From Sipunculus nudus (Eukaryota; Annelida; Sipuncula; Golfingiida; Sipunculidae): a stretch of DNA of 64,000 nt. Every line of letters begins with the position of its first letter. Position 1 is the first letter of the stretch. Positions 50,109-62,840 of the stretch are shown in pieces. The notes under the pieces were generated by a model. The model had not been told where the DNA came from. It made no database searches and worked only from the letters and a program-made list of their open reading frames with translations. Location of the stretch: contig CM049309.1 in assembly GCA_026874595.1 (NCBI GenBank), forward strand, positions 49,088,079 to 49,152,078, written 5' to 3'. Made by a program: the position numbers and the translations under genes.

Positions 50109-50114
50109 GTATTC
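50109..50114. repeat. Target-site duplication GTATTC, right
   Basis: An exact partner of 48351-48356, directly after the terminal CCACCGTA of the element. Confidence 0.75.
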
Positions 50115-51275
50115 ATTTTCAACCGCCTTAATTTTTTTTTTTTTCATCGTATCAGACAAATTTTGAGGCCTGAAACCCCAGACACCACTCCACCACACCC
50201 CACCCCACGCCTGTTCCTGAAATTGGAACCTTGAATTAGGTTTTGTCATTAATCCTCCTGGGTTGAACTCTCCATTTCATAAAGCAAGAAACATGTGTTT
50301 TTCTCTTTTACTGACCACGCACGTGGGTCAAATCCCTCATTGAAAGCAAGCTTTATTCATATGAACAATAGTCCTTAGTGTTAGAGGTTAAGTGACCACG
50401 ATGCACGCATTCCGGTGATTGCCGAAGGCAGTTCGGCTGTGCTCGGTAAAAAAAACAGAAAAATCACTCAAAATGATATGTATATTAAAAATTATTTATT
50501 TTCATATCGCCTATGTCACTGTGGGGATAATAACCTTTAAAATGGTGTATGGCACAATATTGTACACAGCGCGGATTTAGAGAACACTGCAAACAAACGT
50601 GAACTAAATTCCTTTTATAAGTATTAGATTAATATCATCCAAGCATTCATTTAATATATTGTAATATTGTTAATTAAACAATCGAATTGATATGTGCTTG
50701 GATATGAATTTTTTCATTTTTTTCTATCTTTGTGTTTTTATAATTTTTTTTTCAGTAGGAACAAATAAAATTATACAAATCATATCTTGTTAATTTTCTG
50801 TCTAATTGTGCAGATTTAGGTAGAAAACACAATCAGTAATTCCAGATTATAACGAATGGCTACTTAGGTTAAGAACGTACGGACAGACGAACTGTTGTAA
50901 GACCCTTGAAAATCAAACCGTGAAAAATCTATCCGTGAAAAACAGGAACGCCGATTCCGTAGTACATATATATTTTTTTGTCTAGCCTTCGTGGCTTCAT
51001 TCTCCGTTAACTCTCTGGGATGTGGAATCGTTTGAACAGTTAAATCAGATCTAGGTTTATCTTCTAAAACAAATCTTTGAGAATATTGATGGGACAACTA
51101 TGTAAGGGCTGCCGCTATTGCAACTTTTTTTCCCTCACCCACCTGTCCATTTACAGGGACTGTCGTTAAATGAGAGCGGTCCGGAGAGACTACTGTTTAC
51201 ATTATACCCTAACTGGGACAGTGTATTTATGCATGAATTTGTGTCAATTGTACAAGTCATAGAGCCAGTGTATAA

Positions 51276-51278
<3 letters not shown>

Positions 51279-51325
<47 letters not shown>
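51279..51325. repeat. (TA)n microsatellite
   Basis: A TA run of about 47 bp in non-coding DNA. Confidence 0.97.
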
Positions 51326-51330
<5 letters not shown>

Positions 51331-53299
51331 CGACATTTTACAATTACACCTAAAAAACCTTAGTAAACAGAGAAAATCGGTTACTCTTGTGTCTCGTGAG
51401 AAAATTGTATAGTGGAATATATAATATATAGTTGATTAGTGTCGGTATAAATATCAAGAAATGAGCAGTAATGAGAAAATATTGTCTAGTTTTCCGGAAA
51501 CGGAAATGTAAACTCTGAATTAGCTAGGGCTCGCAAGGCACTGTTAACAGTATCTATGATACTCACGAAATCTGCAGCTACGATAACCGTACCATTAACT
51601 TCTTTATTATTGTGATATCACGATATGAAGTCTGTCTCTGATTTCGGTTCACAAACATGTCCTACTGTGATCATTTGGTAAAATTAATACCAACACCACA
51701 CGATTTTTATTCGGAACAACATTTAATTTAAAGAATAATAATTATTTTAAATAAGCGCATTGATTTCTATAAAAGTTTAATCATTAAAATATATACGTAT
51801 CAGTATAGTATCAAAATAATAGATCAATAGATTGAATCACGTTCTCCTGAAAACTTTCTGAGTTTCATTGGCCTTAAAGTAATCACAGAAACATTGCAGC
51901 AACAGTGAAGATTGGAGTGAAGCTGAATTCCCGAGCTTGACAGTGATACCACGATATCACAAAATATCGGCATAAACTTAAATCATTTTCGTGACTTAAA
52001 AAAAAACTTAATTCGTCCCAACATTATTCAAAATGGAACCCAAAGTCTATATTTTTTTAGAAGTCTTATTCTAATGATTCATGGACTGCGTGACTCTGAT
52101 TTTAGCAGGATCCATGCAGCAAAACCCAAAGGTACTGCGTAATCACGTTTTAAGTACAATGACAATACTCGACGGAGTTTCGGATTTCAGTCATACCTTC
52201 TGAATAATACGCAGTATGGAAATGAAACCCCGTGTGCACGAAACTAGGCACATTGAAACACGTCATGTATAATCACATCGTCAAGGCCATATTTTGAACT
52301 GTACATGGAGTAAATTGTAGAAAGTGGATTTTTGTGAGATAAAAAGTGCCAGGTTCTGTATAGAACTAGAATTTAAATTTCCACTCAAATCCGGTGTGGG
52401 AAAAATTTTTGGAGCCGGTTTTGAATTTTTAAAGATAAAACTATGATACAGAAAGTTTTGATATTGAGAGCCGAGTTTAGAAATTAATGTGAATATAACA
52501 TGGCACAAGCAACTTTGGGACGTGTCCATACTTTATAATACTTTAATGGTCTTCTTGATTGTTATTTAAATTAATTTAGAGTTGAATATAAAATGTTAAT
52601 ATATATTCATATTCACAGCTTTTTTGCCTTTATTGTAAAGGCTAGTGAAACACATACTGATCATATTTTGGTCATTTGGAAACAGATATACCCAGCTGTA
52701 TTTCGATGTTTTAAACTTAACGTCCTTTTTTCTTCGGAAAAAAAAAAAGAAATAATCACGATATCGGGCAAGTTGTCAAGCACTACAGATCATACTTGGT
52801 CCTGTTGACAGGAAGTCCAATGTATATAATTATTTTTATTATAAATGGCACTCACACAAAAAGGTGGTGAGAGCCATCGTGCTAATGAAGCTTCAACAAC
52901 ACTAAACGCTCAGCAAGAGAAGAGATTTTAGGGCGTGCGGTTACCTGTACACTTGTAATTATGATAGGAATCAAAGCAAAAGTGACAATTTTTCGTTGAA
53001 ATTTCAAATGCCTATCAAAAATAAACATATACCAGACGTCCTGGAATAACTGAATATTGCGTACAGCAACGAAAAGAAGTAATGTTTGGAACTCGCACAT
53101 GTTACATGATAACTCTATTACCAGTTTTATATTTCGATTATGCCGAAATTTGCTAGATTGTGAGCAGAGGGACACGTAATGAAGACATTTAAACCCAAGA
53201 TGCTCTTAAGGAGAGAGACACTGGCCGTGCAAGTGTTCCCCGCATATGTAGTATATTAACTAGAAGGGTATACACGACCCATTTTAGGACTCAATAGGC

Positions 53300-53430
53300 A
53301 TTTTTATTGGACTGGAAAGCCTACTGGGGTCGCAGCACAAATCAAAGGAAAATGCACTGCAACAACTATCCATCCTCTTGCATCGATATCGTAGTAAACA
53401 AATGATAATCTTAAGATAAGGCTACGTGTG
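53300..53430 (+). repeat. Dispersed repeat family A, partial copy 3
   Basis: Shares TTTTTATTGGAC, GCCTACT, AAATGCACTGCAA and ATCGTA with 7585-7715; more diverged. Confidence 0.5.
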
Positions 53431-53655
53431 ATGAATTAACAGAAATACATGTGAATTAACAAACCAAATTGGAAATCTTTATTTTGACAAGTCATTCCCT
53501 GTGTCGCCTACAATTTGCTATCGTGTAAGTTACCTTAGCGACGCATGCTTGTATTCACGTGGCCAGATTTTTCAACACACAGGCAGTTGTATTTACTGAT
53601 AAACTGAGTTACAAGTAAATTTTTCACATATGGTAGGTTTGGTTAGAAATCTGGT

Positions 53656-53811
53656 TTAAACCAATGTCACGTGACAGCATACTTGTAGGCCATGAGCTGT
53701 TAAAAATAATGAAAACAATTTACATACTTTGGTTTAAACCAATGTCACGTGACAGCATACTTGTTGGCCATGAGCTGTTAAAAATAATGAAAACTATTTA
53801 CATACTTATCG
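53656..53811. repeat. Recent tandem duplication, about 78 bp x 2
   Basis: TTTAAACCAATGTCACGTGA followed by CAGCATACTTGT, GGCCATGAGCTG and a TTAAAAATAATGAAAAC segment occurs twice in direct succession with only two differences noticed. Confidence 0.92.
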
Positions 53812-55889
53812 AGCTTTGCAGTGCTGTTCTCGACATATATAAGCAATGCCCTCTGACATCTCGAGAGACTTCCTAACGGCAGAGGGGCGGAGTTGTTACA
53901 TCCAAAGAATAAATTCAAGGCTTTACCCTCACAAAGAGAAGTAATATCAGGACTTATTATGTGGTTTACCTTTGGTTAATAGTAACAATATGATAGGAAG
54001 CGAAACTGATATTCATGATGCAAAGGACTCTTTTTTTTCAGTAATATAAGTGTTGGTAATAAAAATAAAAACATATCCAACAACACTTTAATTAATCTAG
54101 GGAATCTCTTTATTTTTAGAAAAGAGAGCTAACATGAAAATATTCGAAAATACCAGCCAGGTCAAATAATAAAGCATGGTACCTTGGCCCATAAACCGAA
54201 ACTTGCATGTCTTGTAGACAAAAGTTCCAGAGTAATATGACAGAATCTGGTGCACAATAGAGCACAGGAAATTTAAACGTATTCATAACTATGAGGATCT
54301 GGTGAACTTCGTATAAATGATGAGACATCGATGTCAATATATGTAAGTAACTGATATATCATCTTGTCCTGTCGTAGACGTATGAGGTCCCATGGATCAC
54401 ATTCAGCAGAGAATGATGCAGCAAATGCGTGAACATTCAAGTCATCCATACGTTTTCAACAAAAGTTTGGTATTTTTTCGTTTATTCCTGTCCTTCAGAT
54501 TCGATACTACTCATTTTGTCCAACTTTTCTCTACGGATTTGAAAGCTAATACGTATACCTAAATGTATTGGTTTTGTTAGAAGTGATGTTTAGACATTTC
54601 AGAATAATGAGTGCTTTATATCACGCTTTTAGTTCATTTTGGCAGAATACAAAAGGTTTCCAAACAAATTTTACAAGCATATAGACTCCCTTTTAATACA
54701 TTGTAATGGTTGGACGTGTGTGTTTAAACACATTCCACTTGTGTCTTTTTATGAGAACAGGACTGTATTGCCAGGCTACAATGTTATGATCTACACATGC
54801 GCGGTAACTCTGAAGAGAAGAAACACTGGTCGGATCCCTAATAAATCTTGATTTGTAAATTTGCTCGGTACGACCACCAGATGGCGTGCGCGCTTGGTTT
54901 TCTTGCCACCAATCGTACCCGATGCAAGTTTATTACCACATGTGCACAGGGGTAAACACACGATTTAAGAACGAATTATTGGAAGTTAATATTTTAATAA
55001 TAATAATATTTTAAGAAGAAAATACACTTCATGTATATTTAACATTCATGGCTCTATAACTTACCGCATGTTACCAAGTACTGTAGTAGTCATCGTTTAA
55101 ATATGGAAAGGGAGAGAAAACCGTTTAGATATTTTCTTTATATTTGCTATTTTTATTAATCCTTGACATTTTTTTCAGTTTTTAAGAAATTATATCCATA
55201 CGGAAGAAATGGTACAGTGCCTATTTATTTATGGACTGGACTTCCAACTGAGATTAGAAAAATTTATCCGAAAGAATCGAGGCTATCCAGACTGCATGGT
55301 ATACCTAACATTCTCGCCATTGCATTTGGCTTATCGGCAAAGTGGTTGAAACGCTGGACCGACATAAGTTTGAATCTGGGATAGACCCTGATAAAAATAA
55401 CTTTATATTTACGTGACTATATATATATTTTTATAGATCCGACACACTTTAAGCGGGTGTGGCGAAAGAAATTAATATAATAATTTTCTAGATTAAATAG
55501 GCTTTCTTGTGGAAGTTCTTCAAATGTAAAGTATCTCCAATATACGGTCTCTTTTTAATTCCCTAAAAAATTCCCTATTACATATGAGTGTAATAAACTA
55601 TCGCTGTCACAACCATGTCATTGCAGACAAAAATTGCAGATTGTAAAAAATGTAATATTATTACCCAAGTCTCAACATTTTAAATAAAAAAATTATTATC
55701 AAATACATCTGAGCACAAAAAAGTGAAAATATTAAACTTGCTATTTTGTTCGCACTTTCAGAATCGAAAATATCAATTCCTTTTAACAGGGCACAACGCC
55801 TATTCAGATTTAATATGCCCTTATTGTGGTCAAGTTGGTATACGAGAAATTTGTAACAAAGCACACTGCTCAGACTCGGACTCACAAGA

Positions 55890-56200
55890 GTACGACTCTT
55901 GTTTAGGGATTGTTGGAGTCAGAATCTGACACCCACAATGCACCGGGCTTCTAAATATACCAGCGGCGTAGGTATATATACATGTAGTGAAGAGGACAAT
56001 GTAGTCCGTTCAAGGGTGTTGCATTAGAATTGTTTCAAGGCAAATAACAAAAACATGGGTGTTTTGTGATAAAACTATGCGGAATAAGTAATATTTTGTA
56101 AGCATGTGCACGTGAATAGTAAACATGTGGTGTTTCCTTGAATTGTAAAAAAATGTATTTTGATGTTTTACAGTTGAGACAAGTAGTCCATGCCGCCTCA
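55890..56200 (+). repeat. Dispersed repeat family B, copy 2
   Basis: Inverted relative to 32640-32925, with the same ordered phrases. Several open frames on both strands here come from this repeat and are not genes. Confidence 0.75.
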
Positions 56201-56591
56201 CAGTGCAAAGAAAAATAGCAACATTTTGGAAAGAAACGACATCTGGCGGAAGGGTGATAACAAGGCACATAACGGTGAACTTTTCTTACCTCTACGTAAT
56301 TATTGCTGTTATGACCTTTATAATATATGTTATAAACCTGCTGGTACAATTTTGTAGTGATCGTTTTCGGCTGTGGTCTGGTTTGGATAAAATCTATATT
56401 GAGCTTTTTGACATACGCGTACTGTCGTACCATCGGAATCTTCAGTTCAATATGACCACCTAACTCTTTAGGAGGAATTTTTTTCAAGATTCCTCTTTAT
56501 TTCTGTGTATATAATTTTAAATATAATAGTCTAATGGCCCATGCACAGGCGCACTGGAGATTGTGGCGTTTCTTTTATGGCCTAACGTTTG

Positions 56592-56753
56592 TTAGTATCT
56601 CCTTATTTTGTCAGCTATCCATGAAGCATAGTGTGACACTCTTGTGAAACATCCAGGTTTGCCGCCAGGGTTGGTAGCACTTGTGAAAGACGCAATCCCA
56701 GCTTGCACCCACTTCCCGTTCTTCTTGCACACAAGCGGCCCACCGGAATCACC
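56592..56753 (-). CDS. Serine protease terminal exon with catalytic Ser
   Basis: Acceptor acgcag, phase 0. It codes [29 protein letters not shown] and ends [10 protein letters not shown] with TAA at 56594-56592. The C-terminal W-I helix is typical of the family. Confidence 0.95.
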   Translation of the reverse strand, partial: GDSGGPLVCKKNGKWVQAGIASFTSATNPGGKPGCFTRVSHYASWIADKIRRY

Positions 56754-57232
56754 CTGCGTGCGTATAACAATGAAAATATCAGCGATTGAAACTTCATCAA
56801 TTTATTAGATTACATATGTCAGATTGTTTAAGTTCATAATCATTGGGTACAGTATAAGACAAGGTAGGATAACAGTTTACAATAATACCGTGGAAAGTTG
56901 TGTATCCTAATCCACTGGACATAATGCACACTTTTAGTTGTGTAAGTAGTTTCACGATTCATGCCTAAATGAGTTTACACAAACAATGGCGTTATAAAAT
57001 CATTTACACCTCCATGCCCAAACCAAACAACAGTGTTTACATATCTTATTGACTGAAGAACTGTGTGGTGGCCGATCGGTTACATTTCGAGTACTATCAT
57101 ATACAAGTGTTAGTCATTATTATGAACTGAAGATAGTGGTAAGCCATTTTAAATTAATGTTATACCCTAAATTGCATATATCAAGTTAAGCTACTAAAGT
57201 GTTCTTTCTTTTAATATACATGTATATGAATG

Positions 57233-57264
<32 letters not shown>

Positions 57265-60200
57265 AAGCTTTCATTTAATTTTGTGATAAATTTAGGTATT
57301 ATTTAAAAAACTTTTTTTTAATTATACCAGCGCTTTATCAAGAACACAGTAAGTTAATATGAATGGAGAGATGATAGTGAAATTGTTACGTCAAACATTC
57401 ATCTATTAGACACAACAATGTCACATTTCATAACCCAGTGTTTTATTTGCTCATAAGACATGACTGTCTTGTACCTTTAAACCCGTTTAAAAATGTGAAT
57501 GACCTTTTCAAAACAGGTCTTATTCTGGCTAACTCTGTGTATATTTGTTAATGAGGTTTAGGTAATAACTGCTTAGAAAAGTCTTTTTATGACCCCTTGA
57601 CGCGGAAATTGAAAGGTCACTGCTTATTGTTAGTAAGAACATATGAAGAATCTCTCGTCATTTGCAAAACTTTGGTTCGTCTGATTTGCCCAAGATGTCC
57701 TTGTTGTGTTACGACCTATGGCCATTTTGTCCCCCCCATGTTATAAACACGTGGATATGAATGTAACGGACAGTCCATGCAACGTGGCATACGTGTTTTT
57801 TGGCTTATATTTTTAATATGGAGTTAAGGGATTATCTTTATTCAATAAACGTCAGATAACGGAATAGGCTCCTTTAAGCAATCTTTTAGTATCTGTTATT
57901 TTATATGAGTGTTTGTTGATCGATAAAATATGGATCTGCATGTGAAACGTAATATATTTTTTATATTAAAAATGTAAACTACTTGTACAGACCTTGCATA
58001 TTCCTTGTTGATTGTCTGGCAGCATACGGCCAGCACACATCCTCGACTCTGAGAAGTCAGGGAACCTATATCCCCACGTGTTCTTACACTCCCGGTCGCT
58101 GACCTTCTTTAGCTCTACAGCTCGAGCCACGTCGGACACAGGGCCACCTGTAAATACGGGTCAATCAAATACATTATTGACAATCACGTACATTTAAATC
58201 AATCATAGTACTGGCTTTGTTTGCTAAGCAAATGTGAAGGGGACAAACCAAAGGAGAACACCCTTAAATTAGGAGTCCATTCAACCACCCACCGCCCCCG
58301 CCCCCCCCCCCCCCCCCCCACCGCCCCCCCCGCCCCCCGCCCCCTTCCCCTCCCACTCCCCACCCCCGGTTATGACAAAGAAGAAAAAAACTCCCCTATA
58401 TCAGCTTGTCTGAACTTTTTTCACAATTAATTAAAATATTATTATGGTTATAAGACAGAATTTTCAACATACAAACCTTCAACAACATACCATATATAGC
58501 CTGACATTTTTGGTGATTCAGTGAGGCAACGGACGCCTACGATATCATTTTTTTTTTCCTAAACATGAGGTTCATAATTGAAAAATTGATTGAGGGAAAC
58601 CTGAAGAAATATTGAAATATCTGGATGAAGGAATCATCTTGCATCGCTTTGTTTAAAATTCTGCGATTTGTTAGCTTAAAACTGGGTGGAATAGTACTTT
58701 GTCGTCCTCGTAAAAAGTTTGGACAATGTCACCTCTCTTCGAAACGAGGCCTATGAACCAAACTTATTTTAAATTCATTTTACCCTATGAAGTATATATA
58801 TCATTTTCAACATAATACATTTTTCTTTTTGGTGGTTACATATCTATTATTGTTTATTCATTCCGTGTAATGTTTATTTTTTATTAAATTTAATTTGATG
58901 TTTCAATTTTAAGCAAGAAAGAAATATCCTAGAAAAAAAAGTAAACTTGCATGCTTTATTCTGAATGTAATTAAAATTACAAATTTATTTTTTAAATATA
59001 AATGTAGAATGAGTATCCAATATAACTTTACTATCCACTTTCACACAAATGCTTATTTTGTAAAAGAAAATTTAGACCTACCCTTGTCTGTACATCCCCA
59101 CCCCTTCATAACACAGGCATCGCCATCTGCCGGCCAGCTTTGTCCTACAGCTTTGTCCGGTAGGTCAACAGGTCCGATGTCATTCCGTCTATCAACAGGC
59201 AGATCAGCCTCCAGCTTTATCAACGCGATGTCGTGCTTCCACATATCTGTCAGAAACGAGAAATAATAAATATTTATATATAATAATAATTATTACAATT
59301 TTACTCACGTAGACATGTCTGAATGCATGTAAATGTATGCATAGTGGACACGATCACTGTGTCGCAATTTTATTATATGGTAAACTTAACTGTATTTAAG
59401 AGATCTTGCAACGAAGACTTCTGCATTAGAAACCATGATGTACAATCCATTTTTATTATATATTTTCGTTCACTTTAAATGTTTAAAATATTTAAAATGT
59501 ATTCAGGAATCTCTCGAGACAGAACAAACTTCGTTGAGGAAATGAATTGGAACATGACGAGACCATCCTTAGTATAGCCCTCTTACCGACTGGCCCTTTG
59601 TACTGCTCGTGTATGATAACCCTCTCTCCGTGAAGTTTCTGGTAGGCGTACGGATTTCCAGACTTCCTGTCAAACCAGCCCTTGATACGGGCTCCGAGGC
59701 TTTGCTGCAATCATAAATTTTTATTGATATACCAGTGCAACTAGAATGTTTCTGGAAAACTGTTCTGACAATCTATATTGTAGTTGACGGTGGCGCTAAA
59801 ACATTGTCACGCAACTGCTCTGTGGACTTGATGCGTAATCCTGAGGAATGTGACATTATTTTGGATATTTTGCGGCGGGTCTATGACAGCTGGGTAAAAC
59901 TCGCGGACTTGCCCCAACACAAGAATAGGTGATGCAAGTGAAACTTTAACAAATACCAGAAATTTAACTGGTCTCTCAACCCACCCAGAGGCTCTCCAGC
60001 CAGCATACATTTAATGTGTTACCATATAAATCATAATTTAACATTTATGAATGAATTCAAAATGTTCTGAGGGGTTTACAGCACCAGGAGAAGGTATAAT
60101 AAAAATAAAACACAGGATAGATTTCTTATTCATCCCAATTGGGATATTCGTTGTGGTGCTAGTAGACCCATTGTTTCAGACGGTTTCCCGTCTGATGGCA

Positions 60201-61260
60201 ATTTATGACCATCTTTGCTCTTGATTGTTTTTGACATACAAATGTACATTATAGATATATGTAAACCTCTCCCCTCGGGCACCCCTTTATTTTAAGACAT
60301 CCCTGTATCAGAGAAACTTTTGATAATGGTCCTGTGTGATAAATTACATGGTAGGTTAAATATCTCCTTATTACGAGCACCCATCTGTTCCCATAGACCT
60401 ATGTTAATAAACAATTTACAGTTCCTCCTTCATACTGTAATATAAAGTACATATACTTCATACTCTAAATATGAGTTAAAAAATATTTGTTGTGTTTGGT
60501 CATTATTGATTGTTTAATATTCTAATTTACTAGTCTACAAATATCGGATTATAAAAACGATATGGATTTATCACTTACATCCATTTTCTCCTCGCCCAAC
60601 TTCACGTGCCAGTTCCTTGGTTCTTTAGCTTGGCGACTGAAACAGAAACATAAAATAACCGTTAACCCTTCATTTTTATAACATTGGTTAAAGGCCACAA
60701 AATAAGGTTCTTTGAAATAAACACTTCCATTTTATAAGAATTTTTTTATTGTTATCTTTTCAATAACAATAAAATAATATCAACAGTTCGCTGTTCTCAC
60801 GGCAATGTCTATTGATCACTTATGCAAAATGTTCATCCATTATGGTATCATAGAAAATTGATTATATTTTGTGTGGTTCATATGAAACTTTTAAAAAATG
60901 TCTCCATCTGTATATTTAAAGCCGCACGTTCCATATTTTTGGTCCGAGGATCCGTAGAACATTTCTACCTTGCCGTAAATGTATGTGAAGCCTAAGATAA
61001 TTGTGATGATGTTGATGTTAAGCCACTTTACGGTTTTTTCCCAAATTACTCTTGAACTCCTTATTTTCGAAGATTACCCAAGCACGGACAATGGATATAA
61101 TATGAAATTACAGCTGCTGTTAAAGGTCAGATGCACCACAGTTATCCGGAGTCCATAACCAGTATATATTCACCTCTGGATAGAATGAATTTGTGCCGAA
61201 GACCTTTACAGGGGTCTTACTGCAGAAGAACAATTCGCATAATACTGAACAAATGTATAC

Positions 61261-61331
<71 letters not shown>

Positions 61332-61892
61332 TGCGTGAATGCTGGAAAAGCCCCGCAGTATCTCTTTCTCTGTACGGGAATGTTTTGTTTATTTCTAAAG
61401 ACAACATGACTTTAACAATAGGAATAGTCGTTGTCAGTCCAACGCCTACGCCATGAGGCCTTTCTCTGCTTGGTTAATATGACAACACTTTCTCCATGAT
61501 ACATGAAAATACTTTTGCTGTATCTTGATCTGTTTGATATTTTCATACAACATGCCGTATTCTACCAGATGATATAATGTTTTATAGAAATTCTAATTTC
61601 CTGTTAATTTTGCTCGAAAAAACTCTTCTGTACGTCTTTGGAAATATAATCATCATCACATTCTAGGACCCGTGTAACGAATTCCATCCAGGGTACACAC
61701 CAGTCGGTAGTTTGCATTAAAGCATCAGTATCTTTTGTTCTGTCAAAATTAACTGACAAAGTATGTTTGAAAGGAAGAAAAGCTGCTTTGAAGGTCTCAT
61801 TTAAAGAAGGCTTTGTGTTGCCTTCAGTAACAGTAATTTACCCGAGGCTGAAAGAATTAAATCGGATTTACATGTTTAGGTAACAATGGAAG

Positions 61893-61959
<67 letters not shown>

Positions 61960-62387
61960 AAGCAGCTTAGCTTGTAAACTTCTAAACTTCTAATATATGC
62001 TCCCCTAAGCATTTAAATAAGGTCTAATCTAATCTTTAGTTTGACTATATATATATATATAGTTATATATATAGTTTAATATAATTATATATATAGTTAT
62101 ATATAGTTACATAGCTTTATAGTTACAAATGTATACATATTTTAGTATAAAATCTGTAATTGATCTAAATGGTACCTACTGAGAAAGACAGTGAGCTGCC
62201 GTGAGCACCCATCGTTTATTGATGACGGACGCCCCACAATAGGTGTGGCTGCATGATTTAAAGATCCACCAACCGCTGCAGAACTGTCCGTCCAGGCTGG
62301 CCAGCCAGGGCCATTTGTCCGTGTTGATGGGTTTACCGCCAATCACTCGCTTCACGCGGCTCAACCTCCGTAAAGCAGCTTCTATCT
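56592..62387 (-). CDS. S1-family serine protease (chymotrypsin/elastase-like), 5' partial, 6 exons
   Basis: Exons in transcript order: 62387-62180, 60636-60579, 59704-59587, 59246-59082, 58147-57993, 56753-56592. All junctions are GT/AG with matching phases and give 287 residues to a TAA stop. The activation site is R-V-K-R|V-I-G-G. The triad is A-A-H-C (exon 1), D-I-A-L-I-K-L (exon 4) and G-D-S-G-G-P (exon 6). Cysteine pairs 42-58, 136-201 and 168-182 are present. The residue six before the active Ser is Gly, not Asp, so trypsin-like specificity is unlikely; a Thr sits near 216. C191 is present but its usual C220 partner is absent, and a Cys appears at about 227. The mature chain is about 274 residues, longer than usual, with an extra W-W-I-F-K-S-C stretch before C42. 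The signal-peptide exon was not found. An AATAAA lies at 56501-56496. Confidence 0.93.
57242..57264. repeat. (GT)n microsatellite
   Basis: A GT run of about 22 bp in the last intron of the protease gene. Confidence 0.95.
57993..58147 (-). CDS. Serine protease exon 5
   Basis: Acceptor atttacag, donor AAG|gtctgt. It codes [11 protein letters not shown] through E-C-K-N-T-W, S-R-M-C-A-G-R (the 168-182 disulfide) and ends Q-G-I-C-K, directly before the active-site exon. Gly occupies position 189 at the base of the S1 pocket. Confidence 0.92.
58293..58370. repeat. Poly-C / CCCCG tract in a protease intron
   Basis: Nearly pure C for about 75 bp with scattered A, G and T. A G-rich strand like this could form quadruplexes and is prone to sequencing error. 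Confidence 0.9.
59082..59246 (-). CDS. Serine protease exon 4 with catalytic Asp
   Basis: Acceptor ttctgacag, donor G|gtaggt. It codes [12 protein letters not shown] (catalytic Asp in D-I-A-L), then P-V-D-L-P, and ends [11 protein letters not shown]. The G-W-G turn and its preceding Cys (136) are in place. Confidence 0.93.
59587..59704 (-). CDS. Serine protease exon 3
   Basis: Acceptor attgcag, donor G|gtaaga. It codes [10 protein letters not shown] through E-R-V-I-I-H-E-Q-Y. The V-I-I-H-x-x-Y end is the standard segment before the Asp loop. The K-S-G-N-P-Y-A-Y stretch makes this loop longer than in digestive trypsins. Confidence 0.9.
60579..60636 (-). CDS. Serine protease exon 2 (58 nt)
   Basis: Acceptor ctgtttcag, donor GAT|gtaagt; 1 nt completes a split His codon, followed by 19 codons including N-W-H-V-K-L-G-E-E. 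This is the usual strand after the catalytic-His loop (compare L-x-V-R-L-G-E-H in other S1 proteases). Confidence 0.9.
61255..61328. repeat. (TA)n microsatellite in a protease intron
   Basis: A TA run with TACA interruptions at its 5' end, inside the 1.5-kb intron between the His exon and the 58-nt exon. Confidence 0.97.
61896..61955. repeat. (TA)n microsatellite in a protease intron
   Basis: A second TA run of about 60 bp in the same intron; shorter TA and TATAG clusters follow at 62045-62110. Confidence 0.97.
62180..62387 (-). CDS. Serine protease exon with activation site and catalytic His
   Basis: Acceptor attatcag, donor CA|gtaggt. It codes a short pro-segment I-E-A-A-L-R-R-L-S then [14 protein letters not shown], and V-L-T-A-A-H-C. 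The start could be 62387 or, using the next AG, 62385. No ATG occurs in frame, so an upstream exon with the signal peptide is required. Confidence 0.92.
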
Positions 62388-62840
62388 CTGATAATAAAAG
62401 TTATTATCGTTATTACCTCCGCAACGGAGGTTATGTATTTGTCGGTGTTTGTGTTTTTTCTGTTTGTTTGCCTGTTAGCAACATTTCCCAAAACGTACAG
62501 ATGAAATTTTCAGGATAGCTCGCCAAGAATACAAGAAACAATTGATTATATTTTGGGGTGGATCCAGGATTTTATTTTAGGAAAAGTTATGGCGATTTTA
62601 ATGCATATGCGCACAAACGTATATTAACGCTGACGGACACGTGAAAACACTCCAGTTACAAAATCATATTAGCTTATATCAGCATCTTTCACGCATATTC
62701 GCATATTCGGCACATGGAAAACGCTGCTTTAAACTGTATTAAAGCACCCTAAAGACATACCAAAGTACACAGTAAATATCAAAGTAAATGTGTATATTTA
62801 CAAATCTGTCATGTAGAGTAAATACTAACTAAACAATTGT

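Larger units (their letters stand above)
50115..56591. other. Stretch between the 1752-bp element and the protease gene
   Basis: Contains a TA run, the 78-bp duplication and copies of repeat families A and B. A minus-strand frame at 50864-51097 (H-P-R-E-L-T-E-N-E-A-T-K-A-R-Q) looks protein-like but lacks supporting junctions. Confidence 0.45.

Noticed and set aside
50864..51097. Minus-strand frame with H-P-R-E-L-T-E-N-E-A-T-K-A-R-Q
   Set aside because: It looks protein-like after an AG at about 51098, but no clear donor, stop context or neighbouring exon was found.
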